30,876 bases of DNA from the NCBI GenBank assembly GCA_964580105.1, contig CAZOJJ010000037.1:1-30876 (forward strand), written 5' to 3'. Every line of letters begins with the position of its first letter. Position 1 is the stretch's first letter. The DNA is from CAZOJJ01 sp964580105. GTDB taxonomy: Bacteria; Bacteroidota; Rhodothermia; Rhodothermales; Rubricoccaceae. This document shows positions 7,341-14,464 of this stretch, in pieces. Under the pieces are notes generated by a model. It was given only the letters and a program-made list of their open reading frames with translations, was not told the DNA's origin and searched no databases. The translations under genes and the position numbers were made by a program.

Positions 7341-8165
7341 TCAGGGAGCGGGGGTGGATGCCCCGAGCGCGTCGTGGAGGAAGGGCACGACGCGCTCGGC
7401 GTAGGCCTCCGGCGCCTCCCGGTAGGCGCCCGCGTGGTCCACGCCCGGAAGCACCCAGAGCGCCGCGTCGGCGACGCCGTCCAGAGCACGCAGCAGGCGC
7501 TCCCCGTGGGCCGGCGGCGTGTAGCGGTCGGCGCGGCCGTAGAGGAGCCGCACCGCCGGGCGGCCGAGGAGGCGGGCCGCGTCGCGCTCCGGGCGGAGCC
7601 CGCGCTCGAACGCGGGCCGGACGAGCAGGGCGGCACGGAGGGCGGCGTACGCCATCGGGTAGTGCCGCCAGAAGTCGGGCAGCGTCGGGAACGCCGCCTC
7701 CAGCACGGCCGCGCGGAACGGGCTCCCGCCGCGCGCCATCGCACAGAGCCCCCACCCCGCCCCCAGCGAGATGCCGACGAGGCCGACCGGCAGCGCGGGG
7801 TACCGCGCCTGCACCCATCGGCCCGCCGCGAGCACGTCGGCGGGGTAGTCGAACGAGACCGGCTCGCTCTCGCCGAACCCGTTGAAGTCGAAGGCGAGGA
7901 CGTGGAAGCCGGCCTCGCGGAAGAGGTCGCCGTGGCCGGAGCGGAGCCAGAACCCCTTGGCCGCCCTACCCATCGGGTGCGCGAGGACGAGCGCGCCGGT
8001 GGGGCTTCCCTCGGCCTCCCCCACGAGCCCGGCCAGCTGCGCCCCCGCCGGATTCCGGAACGCCACGCGCGTCCAGCGCCCCTCGTCCACGCCGGCCGGC
8101 CAGCGCCAGGGCACCTCGAACCGGCCGAAGAACGGCTTCCGCAGGAGGCGGTGGGTGAAGGACAT
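7341..8165 (-). CDS. Alpha/beta hydrolase
   Basis: A 274-residue alpha/beta-hydrolase fold protein. The oxyanion region is L-A-H-P-M-G-R (61-67) and the strand A-F-D-F-N-G-F-G-E-S (91-100). The nucleophile elbow G-I-S-L-G-A-G places Ser133 as catalytic residue; Asp213 in Y-G-R-A-D-R and His244 in G-V-D-H-A-G complete a plausible triad. No signal peptide is present. Related enzymes act as esterases, lipases or acyl-peptide hydrolases, and nothing visible narrows the substrate. It is followed closely by the methyltransferase gene. The ATG at 8165 leaves a typical N-terminal strand. Confidence 0.9.
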   Translation of the reverse strand: MSFTHRLLRKPFFGRFEVPWRWPAGVDEGRWTRVAFRNPAGAQLAGLVGEAEGSPTGALVLAHPMGRAAKGFWLRSGHGDLFREAGFHVLAFDFNGFGESEPVSFDYPADVLAAGRWVQARYPALPVGLVGISLGAGWGLCAMARGGSPFRAAVLEAAFPTLPDFWRHYPMAYAALRAALLVRPAFERGLRPERDAARLLGRPAVRLLYGRADRYTPPAHGERLLRALDGVADAALWVLPGVDHAGAYREAPEAYAERVVPFLHDALGASTPAP

Positions 8166-8216
8166 CGGGCGAGCGAAGCGGACGGGGGCACAGGCCGGCC
8201 CCCGACGAAGCGGCCG

Positions 8217-9128
8217 TCAGGCCGAGCGGCTCTCGGGCCGGACCTCGTGGATCACGTCGAGCGCCTTCTGGAGCGAGCCGAGCATGTCCTCCTTCAGGAA
8301 GCGGACGTAGCGGTCGAGCGACTCCTCGCACCAGCGGTGGTCTTTCGAGCGAGCGAGGTCGGGGAAGAAGTTCTCGACGAAGGTGTTGTCCACGGGCGTG
8401 CGGTGCCGGCCGCCCTCGGCGCGGGCGAGGAGGGCCTCGGCCTGCGTGATCCAGGTGTCGGCGCGGGACTGGCTGACCTTCGGCCGGCCCGAGACGCACA
8501 GGCCCGCCGTCCCCATCTTCTCGCCCTTGAAGTACTTGAGGAACTGCTCTTTCGAGGGCGTCCAGCGCTTGAGGTTGGTCAGGTTCTTCGTCCGCGCGGG
8601 GAGGGTCTGGACGATCTTCTGCTGCGTGGCCACGTTGGGGAAGTCGGCCTCGACGCCGGCGAGGCGGAAGGCGAGGACGACGTTGCGGCCGCTGATGATC
8701 TTGGAGACGTGGCCGTCCTGGTGCGTGGTGAGCGTCACGAGCGCGTCGGGCTCGTAGGTGAGGCCGTGGCGGATGCGGAACGGCCGGGGGCTCTCGACGC
8801 AGAGCTGGGTGATGTTGACGAAGGCCGAGAAGTGCCAGATGGCCTCCAGGATGCGGTTGCACGTCCGCCCGAGCTGGCGCTCGACCTCCAGCGGGAACCA
8901 CGCGATGAACCCGTCGCCGGTCCACTGGATGAGCTCGCCGTGGACGGCCTGGATGGCCAGCGACGAGACCCAGTGGAGGCGGGGGAGGAACGCCTCGAAG
9001 TGCTCGGCGAGGTCGTCGCTGTTGATGAAGCTCGACGAGCGGGAGATGTCGCACACCCAGAGCACCCCCCGGGCCCGGTGAACGGTCAGGGCCGAGTAGG
9101 CTCGGCGGGGGGCGTCGGGGGTAGACAT
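8217..9128 (-). CDS. Class III nucleotidyl cyclase-like protein
   Basis: A 303-residue soluble protein. The first 165 residues follow the class III cyclase catalytic homology domain. The motif L-W-V-C-D-I-S-R-S-S-S-F supplies the first metal aspartate (D27), Q-W-T-G-D-G-F-I-A-W-F the second (D72), and G-R-N-V-V-L-A-F-R-L the usual late motif with R155. Two residues differ from active purine cyclases: the base-selecting lysine position is Gln68, and the transition-state asparagine (four before R155) is Val151, with Asn149 two residues away. The C-terminal 130 residues are helical and not recognised. It may make an unusual cyclic nucleotide or be a non-catalytic sensor. The start at ATG 9128 is supported by a TAGCTTTG promoter element 79 bp upstream. 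Confidence 0.72.
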   Translation of the reverse strand: MSTPDAPRRAYSALTVHRARGVLWVCDISRSSSFINSDDLAEHFEAFLPRLHWVSSLAIQAVHGELIQWTGDGFIAWFPLEVERQLGRTCNRILEAIWHFSAFVNITQLCVESPRPFRIRHGLTYEPDALVTLTTHQDGHVSKIISGRNVVLAFRLAGVEADFPNVATQQKIVQTLPARTKNLTNLKRWTPSKEQFLKYFKGEKMGTAGLCVSGRPKVSQSRADTWITQAEALLARAEGGRHRTPVDNTFVENFFPDLARSKDHRWCEESLDRYVRFLKEDMLGSLQKALDVIHEVRPESRSA

Positions 9129-9206
9129 CGGGCGGGGGCTGCGGAAGCGCACGGGCGGTCGAGGGGGTGGACGGGTCGGCCGCCCGGCGCACCGAGGCGA
9201 CGGGGG

Positions 9207-9214
9207 CAAAGCTA
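9207..9214 (-). promoter_or_regulatory. TAnnTTTG-type promoter element for the cyclase-like gene
   Basis: The minus strand reads TAGCTTTG, a perfect match to the Bacteroidota -7 consensus TAnnTTTG, 79 bp before the ATG at 9128. No clear TTTG -33 box is present at the expected distance. Confidence 0.45.
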
Positions 9215-9230
9215 CGGCAGCGCCGCCGTT

Positions 9231-9614
9231 TTACGCGCCCCCGCGCCCGGCTCCGGCCCGCGCCCGGTGCTCCTGCAGCCGGAAGCGCACCATCCTCGTT
9301 ATCAGTTCGAAGGGGATGGGCTCGTTCATCGGGAACCGCGCCGTGCCCCTCCCCGACCCGTAGCGCGCCATGTCCTCGGCGAAGTCGGGGTGGTGCACCG
9401 GCGCGGGGTAGACCGAGACGTGGTTCGCGAATGCGGCGACGTAGATCAGCGCCCGGCCGCCCAGGCGGAACGTCGGGATCCGGTAGCTGATGGCCTCCTC
9501 CGCCTCGGGCACTTCGGCGCGGATCGTCGTCCGGATCGCTTGCAGGCGCTCCTGCACCTCCGCCGGGAAGCCGGCGATGTAGGCGTCGAGGGTGTCGGGG
9601 GGCGTGGCTCCCAT
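9231..9614 (-). CDS. DUF1801 (YdhG/iron-chaperone-like) protein
   Basis: A 127-residue protein of the DUF1801 family (PF08818). It has the N-terminal T-L-D-A-Y-I-A-G-F-P helix, the central A-I-S-Y-R-I-P-T-F-R-L-G-G-R segment, the strand Y-V-A-A-F-A-N-H-V-S-V-Y-P, and the C-terminal R-F-P-M-N-E-P-I-P-F-E-L-I. Relatives were named iron chaperones by distant similarity to frataxin-like folds; the function is not established. The ATG at 9614 is preferred over the longer frame because a GGAGG sequence lies about 9 bases upstream and the family begins here. A second, divergent member is at 11946-12347. Confidence 0.88.
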   Translation of the reverse strand: MGATPPDTLDAYIAGFPAEVQERLQAIRTTIRAEVPEAEEAISYRIPTFRLGGRALIYVAAFANHVSVYPAPVHHPDFAEDMARYGSGRGTARFPMNEPIPFELITRMVRFRLQEHRARAGAGRGGA

Positions 9615-9786
9615 CGGGGCTCCTCCAGGAGGTCGTGTCTGCGCGGATGCTACCACCTCCGGCCTACGGCGCGCCCGGACCGGATTACTCATGCGGTGGA
9701 ACAGGATTCGCCCGCGAGCGTGGGTCAGGCCGCCCCTGGCGCGGCAACCGGGCGGGGCTGCCGCCTACCCAAGCCTCAAGGTCGCC

Positions 9787-10192
9787 ATGAACGTAGTCCG
9801 TCTCGCTGCCGCGCCCATTCTCCTCGCTGCCTGTGTGCAGTCCTCCGAACCGCAGGTGGCGGGTTCGGCCTCAGAGTGCTTGCTGACATGAACAAGAGCT
9901 GAGGGCCAGCGCGGGTGACGGTGACCTCAACGCGCGCTACGTGCTCGTGCTCGGCGAGTACTGGGAGCAGGGCAAGTACAGCGAGGCGATCCCGCTGCTC
10001 GAAGAACTTGCCGCCGACGGCTCTGCGGGAGCTGCCCATCATCTCGCCAACGCCTACTCCAACGGTCAGGGTGTGGAGAAGGACCTGGAGAGGGCGGCCC
10101 ACTGGTTGAGAGTCGCCGCTGACCTTGGCAGCGAAGAGGCGAGGCGGTCGCTTGTGCACTACGACCGCAGAAAAGCGCAGGCTGGAAGCTAG
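9787..10192 (+). pseudogene. Frameshifted Sel1-repeat lipoprotein
   Basis: An ATG at 9787 opens a 34-codon frame whose start is a lipoprotein signal (M-N-V-V-R-L-A-A-A-P-I-L-L-A-A-C). It ends at TGA 9889-9891. In the +1 frame, beginning right at that point (after TGA 9884-9886), runs Q-E-L-R-A-S-A-G-D-G-D-L-N-A-R-Y-V-L-V-L-G through to 10192. That frame contains a Sel1/TPR-like repeat (A-A-H-H-L-A-N-A-Y-S-N-G-Q-G-V-E-K-D) and a second partial one. Joined by one indel near 9880-9890, they would make a Sel1-repeat lipoprotein of about 134 residues. This can be a true pseudogene or a sequencing indel. If unbroken, it would act as an outer-membrane or periplasmic-side scaffold. Confidence 0.6.
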
Positions 10193-10458
10193 ACGATCCT
10201 TAACTCACCAGCCAAGCTCGTCGCCCGCATAGGGATGTAGTGGTTTTCACCGCTGTATCTCCACGCTTGTTTGCTACCATTGCTTGACCGAGGTGCAAGC
10301 CCCGACAGGGGCACTACGGGAGCGCCGCCTAACGAGTAGCCGCTCACCCGCGACGGGCGCTGCAGCCGCTGGAGGGGGGCAATGTAGACGCCGACCATGA
10401 GCCGAGCAAGGCGGTCAAGCCTGTCGTCGGTGTGCAGCGGCGGGTTCTGCAGACTCAT
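10189..10458 (-). CDS. Hypothetical 89-residue ORF coupled to the DUF2007 gene
   Basis: This frame starts with an ATG that overlaps the upstream DUF2007 stop by four bases (ATGA) and runs 89 codons, overlapping the end of the Sel1 remnant on the opposite strand. I do not recognise it. Its first half has high-GC third positions like neighbouring genes (D-R-L-D-R-L-A-R-L). Its second half is lower in GC and reads less like protein, with Ser/Asn/Tyr/Trp-rich segments. It could be a short genuine gene, a decayed one, or chance. No other coding signal is present in 10193-10454. Confidence 0.3.
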   Translation of the reverse strand: MSLQNPPLHTDDRLDRLARLMVGVYIAPLQRLQRPSRVSGYSLGGAPVVPLSGLAPRSSNGSKQAWRYSGENHYIPMRATSLAGELRIV

Positions 10459-10877
10459 CGGTGACGCAAGATTCCCAGCGCCTCCTCCGCCACCTGCTCC
10501 GGTACGAGGACGGATACGCGACCGCCCACCCCGAACGCCCCCTCACCCGCAATGCTGTGTGGAAGGTCGGCGTCGTCAAGAGCCGACGCGGCGGCGTGAG
10601 CATCGAGGGGGTTGTCGAATGCGGCGACGGCAACGAGCCGGGAGTGGTCCTCCTCATCCTCCGACGGCTCGACATCGTTGAGGATCTCTTGGGCCGCTTC
10701 CACGGCGTCCTCCGGCACCTGGAGTTGGACGCCGCCGACGGCTACGGAACTGAATCCGTCAGCGTTGACCATGTGCTCGTTGGCGAGGTGGCAGAAGATC
10801 CCCTCGCTTTCCAGGAGCGCCTTCGAGAGGTGCGCCTGAGCCGGGAAGGTGAAGGTGGCGACGGTGACGAGGCGCAT
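10455..10877 (-). CDS. Tandem DUF2007-type signal-transducing protein
   Basis: A 140-residue protein with two copies of a DUF2007-like unit (PF09413). Residues 3-66 have V-T-V-A-T-F-T-F-P-A-Q-A-H-L, G-I-F-C-H-L-A-N-E and V-Q-L-Q-V-P-E-D-A-V-E-A-A. Residues 80-138 have L-V-A-V-A-A-F-D-N-P-L-D-A-H and V-S-V-L-V-P-E-Q-V-A-E-E-A. Both have the beta-alpha-beta-beta pattern of this small family, annotated as a putative prokaryotic signal-transducing protein with PII-like topology. An acidic linker (E-P-S-E-D-E-E-D) joins them. The usual single unit is about 70 residues, so this is a duplication. No partner is evident. Confidence 0.8.
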   Translation of the reverse strand: MRLVTVATFTFPAQAHLSKALLESEGIFCHLANEHMVNADGFSSVAVGGVQLQVPEDAVEAAQEILNDVEPSEDEEDHSRLVAVAAFDNPLDAHAAASALDDADLPHSIAGEGAFGVGGRVSVLVPEQVAEEALGILRHR

Positions 10878-11009
10878 CCGGGCTAGGGCTGCGGAGTCTG
10901 CAGAACCTATACTTATGCGGACCGGTACCCCACCTCTTCACAACTCCCTCCCCACGCGCAGGGCCGCCGCGTCCCCCCGAGCATACGGCACGCGCCCCAA
11001 ACGACCACG

Positions 11010-11031
11010 CCCGCCTCGGCACCGAGGCGGG
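11010..11031. terminator. 10-bp GC-rich hairpin, probable terminator or repeat
   Basis: The arms CCCGCCTCGG and CCGAGGCGGG enclose a 2-nt loop. It lies in the 239-bp stretch between the broken AlkD-like gene, which ends at 11117, and the DUF2007 gene, on whose side it would be upstream. Closely related palindromes at 12442-12461, 20302-20323 and 30274-30289 also sit beside gene ends. No U-tract follows. I see nothing else in 10878-11116. Confidence 0.5.
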
Positions 11032-11116
11032 CCGAGCTACGCCCCGCGCAGGTAGGATGTGAGGAGCGGGCAACGCCCTCGCTCGTCGGCGCGGATCGCG
11101 GTCCGCTACCACCGGT

Positions 11117-11839
11117 TCAGCCCTGCCGGCGCACCATCTCGTTGATCCAGATCGGGGCGAACGGCGAGGTGCAGCCCTTGGAAACCGGGTAGTCGCGGTA
11201 GACCCCCAGCTTCTCTCCGATGGCGAGGGCGCGCTCGCGGTGCTCCGGGACGTGGATGCCGATCCCTGCGAGGCAGTTGTTCATGGTCCACTGCTGTTCA
11301 TGGTCCACTGCTGTTCATGGTCCACTGCTGTTCATGGTCCACTGCGCCGCCGGCGCGGCCGTCGCCATGTCGGCTTCGATCCGGTCCAGCAGCGCCGGGA
11401 GGTCGAGGCCGTCCGGGTTCCGGGCGATTCGCCCTGCCGTGAGGCCCCAACCGGCGCGGGCGGCCCAGGGGTCCTCGTCCTCCATCCAGCGCTGGCGCAG
11501 CGCCTCCCTGTCGGGATGGTGCTTGACGACGTAGGCGTTGAGCCAGTCGGCCACCTGCACGAAGTCGGCGGCCCGCACCATCCGATCCACCTCCTCGCGC
11601 GCGAGGTTCCGGGGCTCGATCAGCAGGATCGCCAGGAGCCGGGCGTCAACGTTCCCCGTTTCCCAGAGCGCGAGTGCGAGCGGGTGGTCACTCCTGATCG
11701 TCGCGGCGAGCTTCCGGATGTCGCCGAGCGGCACGCCGAACTGGTTGTCCCCGGCGCCGTTCTTTCGGTTGCGCGCCCGGACCTTCTCGTTGCCGAGCGC
11801 TTCCCGCTGTGCGAGCGCGTCCTCCAGCGTCATGGTCAT
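11117..11839 (-). pseudogene. AlkD-like DNA alkylation repair protein, interrupted by 17-bp repeats
   Basis: The N-terminal frame (11839 to 11315, 174 residues) and the C-terminal frame (11308 to 11117) are in the same reading phase and are parts of one AlkD-like protein. That family consists of HEAT-like helical-repeat glycosylases that remove alkylated bases. Recognisable segments are G-V-P-L-G-D-I-R-K-L, V-A-D-W-L-N-A-Y-V-V-K-H-H, W-A-A-R-A-G-W-G-L and, after the break, P-E-H-R-E-R-A-L-A-I-G-E-K-L-G-V-Y. Between them a 17-bp unit is present 3.9 times. The three surplus units add 51 bp, so frame is kept, but one in-frame TGA (11315-11317) is created. With one unit the product would be 223 residues, normal for the family. 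A GTG at 11306-11308 could restart the C-terminal part. Confidence 0.82.
11279..11345. repeat. 17-bp tandem repeat, 3.9 copies, inside the AlkD-like gene
   Basis: The unit GTTCATGGTCCACTGCT starts at 11279, 11296, 11313 and 11330, and the last copy lacks its final base. The copies are identical, which suggests recent expansion by slipped-strand replication. In the gene direction one unit encodes the native W-T-M-N motif, so the repeat grew out of coding sequence rather than being an insertion of foreign DNA. Confidence 0.95.
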
Positions 11840-11945
11840 CGTGGTAGCGTTCCTTGCATCGGGAAGGTAGGAGCAGGACCCCGCTCAGCAGCCGGGGCCG
11901 GGTGGTGCGGAACACGCGGCGGTCGCGGCTTCGCCTCGGGGCCCC

Positions 11946-12347
11946 TCATTGCCAGCCCGGCACGCGCCCGGCCTGCTCGATCCACGCCTGCACCTCCGGC
12001 CCCTGCGCCTCCTCCAGCGTCTTCACCTTGACGTAGCGGGTCCGCCCGGTCGTTCCGAGCGGCGGGGGCGGGTCGAACTCCGCGCCGCCGAAGAAGACGA
12101 CGTTCACGGAGACGTCGTAGGCGACCATCTCGATGAGCCACCCGAGGTGGGGCAGGCCGTAGTACGCCTTCCTCCACTTGACGGCGTAGTGCAGCCCGGG
12201 GATCGTCTCGCGGATCCGCTCGTCCAGCTGCGCGACGATGGGCTGCAGGTCCGGCATCACGCGCCGCGCCCAGTCCTCGATGTCGGCGTGGCTGTCCGAG
12301 GGTGCGGGCGGCTTTCGGGCCGAGGTGGGCTGGCGTGACGTTGCCAT
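11946..12347 (-). CDS. DUF1801 protein, second copy
   Basis: A 133-residue DUF1801-type protein, of the subgroup with a central G-L-H-Y-A-V-K-W-R-K-A-Y-Y-G segment, N-V-V-F-F-G-G-A-E-F-D-P-P-P-P-L and a C-terminal Y-V-K-V-K-T-L-E-E-A motif. The first 20 residues are a Ser/Pro/Lys-rich lead. Members are small soluble proteins of unproven function, sometimes called iron chaperones. It differs strongly from the 9231-9614 member, so the two are not a recent duplication. It precedes the AlkD-like gene on the same strand with a gap of about 106 bp, and both lie downstream of smc. Confidence 0.87.
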   Translation of the reverse strand: MATSRQPTSARKPPAPSDSHADIEDWARRVMPDLQPIVAQLDERIRETIPGLHYAVKWRKAYYGLPHLGWLIEMVAYDVSVNVVFFGGAEFDPPPPLGTTGRTRYVKVKTLEEAQGPEVQAWIEQAGRVPGWQ

Positions 12348-12441
12348 CGTGCGATCTCCTGGTGGCTGGGCGTCCGGCCGCTCCGCGGCGGCACGGGCGA
12401 TGATAGGAACGGGGCGAGGGTGCGATTTGCCGCGACCGCCT

Positions 12442-12461
12442 CCGCCTCGGCGCCGAGGCGG
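12442..12461. terminator. 20-bp palindrome after smc
   Basis: The half-site CCGCCTCGGC is followed directly by its reverse complement. It lies 7 bp beyond the smc stop, so it is a plausible terminator for smc, though without a U-run. It belongs to the same palindrome family as 11010-11031 and 30274-30289. Confidence 0.5.
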
Positions 12462-12467
12462 GCCGGG

Positions 12468-14462
12468 CTAGGCGCCGGCCGGCCGGGCCTCCACGTCGGC
12501 GAAGCGGACGCCCACGAGGCGGCTCACGCCCGGCTCCGGCATCGTGATGCCGTACATCCGGTCGGCCGCCTCCATCGTCAGCTTGTTGTGCGTGACGAGG
12601 ATGAACTGCGTCGAGTCCGCGAACGAGCGGATGAGGTGCATGAACCGGGCGATGTTGGCGTCGTCGAGCGGGGCGTCCACCTCGTCGAGGATGCAGAACG
12701 GCGAGGGCTTGACGAGGTAGATGGCGAAGAGCAGGGCGATGGCCGTGAGCGTCTTCTCGCCGCCGGAGAGCTGGTTGATCGTGCTCGGCTTCTTCCCCTT
12801 CGGCCGCGCCGTGATCTCGACGGGCGCCTCCAGGGGGTCGTCGCCCGCGAGGACGAGGTCGGCCGTGGCGTTCTCGCCGAAGAGATCGGCAAAGAGCCGC
12901 TGGAACGCCGAGCGGACCGCCTCGAACGTCTCGTTGAAGCGGGCCGCCGCCGTCGTGTTGATCTCCTCGATGGTGTCGAGGAGCGTCTGCTCGGCGGCCT
13001 GCAGGTCGGCCTGCTGGGTGCGGAGGAAGTCGAGCCGCTCCTTCTCCTCCTCGTAGCTCTCCAGCGCGAGCGCGTTGACGGCGCCGAGGTCGCGGATGCC
13101 CTCGCGGAGGCGCGGGATCTCGCGGCGGACCGCCTCGGGGTCGAAGGCCTCTTCCTCCTCGGTGAGCGTGCCGAGGTGGGCGTGGGCGGCTTCCAGCGTG
13201 ACGCCGTGCTCCTCCTCCAGCCGCTCCGCGAGGGCGTCCTGCCGCGTGATGATTTCCGTGAGCCGGAGGTCGATGGCGGTCTGGCGGCCCTGCGCGGCCT
13301 CGCGCTCGTGGCGGACGGCCCGCAGCATCCGCTCCGTCTCGGCGATGAGCGCGCGCGCTTCGAGGAGGCCGCCTTCGGCTTCCGTGACGGCCTGCTGGAG
13401 AGCGTCGGAGCCGGCGCGTGCCTCGGCCAGCCGGGCGGCGAGGTCGGAGCCGGCGCCCTCGGCGTCGAGGAGCGCGGCGCGGAGGCGGTCCCCTTCCTCC
13501 GTGCGCGCCTCGGCGCGGCGGTCGAGGTCGGCGAGGGCGGCGGCGGCGCGGTCGAGGTCGCGCCGCAGCGCGTCGTGCGCGTTGCGGGCCTGGGCGAGGG
13601 CGAGGCGCGCCTCGCCAAAGGCGGACTCGGCCTCGCGGCGGGCCGCCTCGGCGGCGTCGGCATCCGCCTCGGCCGTCTCGCGGGCGGCGACGGCCTCGCG
13701 GGCGGAGGCCGCCTCGGCGTCGGCGGCGGCGCGGAGGTCGCCGGGCTCGGGCTCGTCGTCCCAGGCGGCGCGGAGGGCGTCGAGGCGCTCGGCCAGCCGG
13801 GCGCGCTGGCTCTCCAGCGACGCGTGCTCGGCCTGGGCCCGTGCCAGCGCCGTGCGCGCCTCGTCCAGCGCGGACCGGGCGCGGTCGCGCTCGGCGTCGA
13901 GGGCGGCGAGGTCGAAAGCGGCCAGTTCGGCCTGGAGCGCGTCGCGGTGGGCGCCGGCGCCGTCGAGGCGGACCCGGGCGGCGGCTTCGGCGGCCTGCGC
14001 CGCGTCCAGCCGCTCCTGCCGCCCGAGCCGGTTGGCGACGGTCGAGGTCGCGCCCCGGCCGCCGGAAACGAAGCCGCGGGCGTCGGTCCACTCCCCTTCG
14101 CGCGTCACGAACCGGGCGACGGGGTAGTCGTCGCGCAGCGCGCGCGCCTTCTCTAGCGTGTCCACGATGAACACGTTTTGCAGGAGGAGCCGAAGGATGG
14201 GCCGGTAGCGCTCGTCCGCCACGCGGGCGGCGTCGAGGGCGGGGGTGGCGCCGGGCGGCGTGGGCGAGCGCTCGGCCGGTGGGCGCGCCGGGAGCCGTTC
14301 GAGCACGAGGAAGGCCGCGCGCCCCGCCTCGGCCACGCGCAGCCGGGCGATCCCGTCGCGCGCCTCCGCCTCGGTCTCGACGACGAGGGTGTCGGCCCAC
14401 GGGCCGAGGGCGGTTTCCAGCGCGAGGGCGTCGCGGTCGGACGCCGCCACGAGGTCGGCCAC
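12468..14462 (-). CDS. smc: SMC chromosome segregation protein, C-terminal part (broken gene)
   Basis: This frame encodes the hinge, the returning coiled coil and the C-terminal ATPase half of SMC. Hinge residues lie near the start (A-D-L-V-A-A, V-A-R-F-V-T-R-E-G-E-W, D-A-R-G-F-V-S-G-G). A long Ala/Glu/Arg coiled coil follows, then the ABC signature L-S-G-G-E-K-T-L-T-A and Walker B F-C-I-L-D-E-V-D-A-P-L-D-D. The listed start is a GTG inside the hinge and is not a real start: the frame is open upstream to the repeat at 14661-14703 and continues the N-terminal part if 140 bp are removed. SMC with ScpA/ScpB organises and segregates chromosomes. Without the joined N-terminal half, no ATPase site can form within one chain. 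Confidence 0.92.
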   Translation of the reverse strand: MADLVAASDRDALALETALGPWADTLVVETEAEARDGIARLRVAEAGRAAFLVLERLPARPPAERSPTPPGATPALDAARVADERYRPILRLLLQNVFIVDTLEKARALRDDYPVARFVTREGEWTDARGFVSGGRGATSTVANRLGRQERLDAAQAAEAAARVRLDGAGAHRDALQAELAAFDLAALDAERDRARSALDEARTALARAQAEHASLESQRARLAERLDALRAAWDDEPEPGDLRAAADAEAASAREAVAARETAEADADAAEAARREAESAFGEARLALAQARNAHDALRRDLDRAAAALADLDRRAEARTEEGDRLRAALLDAEGAGSDLAARLAEARAGSDALQQAVTEAEGGLLEARALIAETERMLRAVRHEREAAQGRQTAIDLRLTEIITRQDALAERLEEEHGVTLEAAHAHLGTLTEEEEAFDPEAVRREIPRLREGIRDLGAVNALALESYEEEKERLDFLRTQQADLQAAEQTLLDTIEEINTTAAARFNETFEAVRSAFQRLFADLFGENATADLVLAGDDPLEAPVEITARPKGKKPSTINQLSGGEKTLTAIALLFAIYLVKPSPFCILDEVDAPLDDANIARFMHLIRSFADSTQFILVTHNKLTMEAADRMYGITMPEPGVSRLVGVRFADVEARPAGA

Positions 14463-14464
14463 GG

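Noticed and set aside
8217..9128. Pycsar-type anti-phage system
   Set aside because: The cyclase-like gene has no adjacent effector with a cyclic-nucleotide-binding, TIR or multi-pass domain; the neighbours are a hydrolase and a DUF1801 protein.
10329..10336. GCCTAAC on the plus strand resembling an integron attC core
   Set aside because: No matching GTTRRRY partner occurs at a suitable distance and there is no integrase, so no attC hairpin can be drawn.
11279..11345. CRISPR-like array
   Set aside because: The 17-bp units abut directly with no spacers, so this is a simple tandem repeat.
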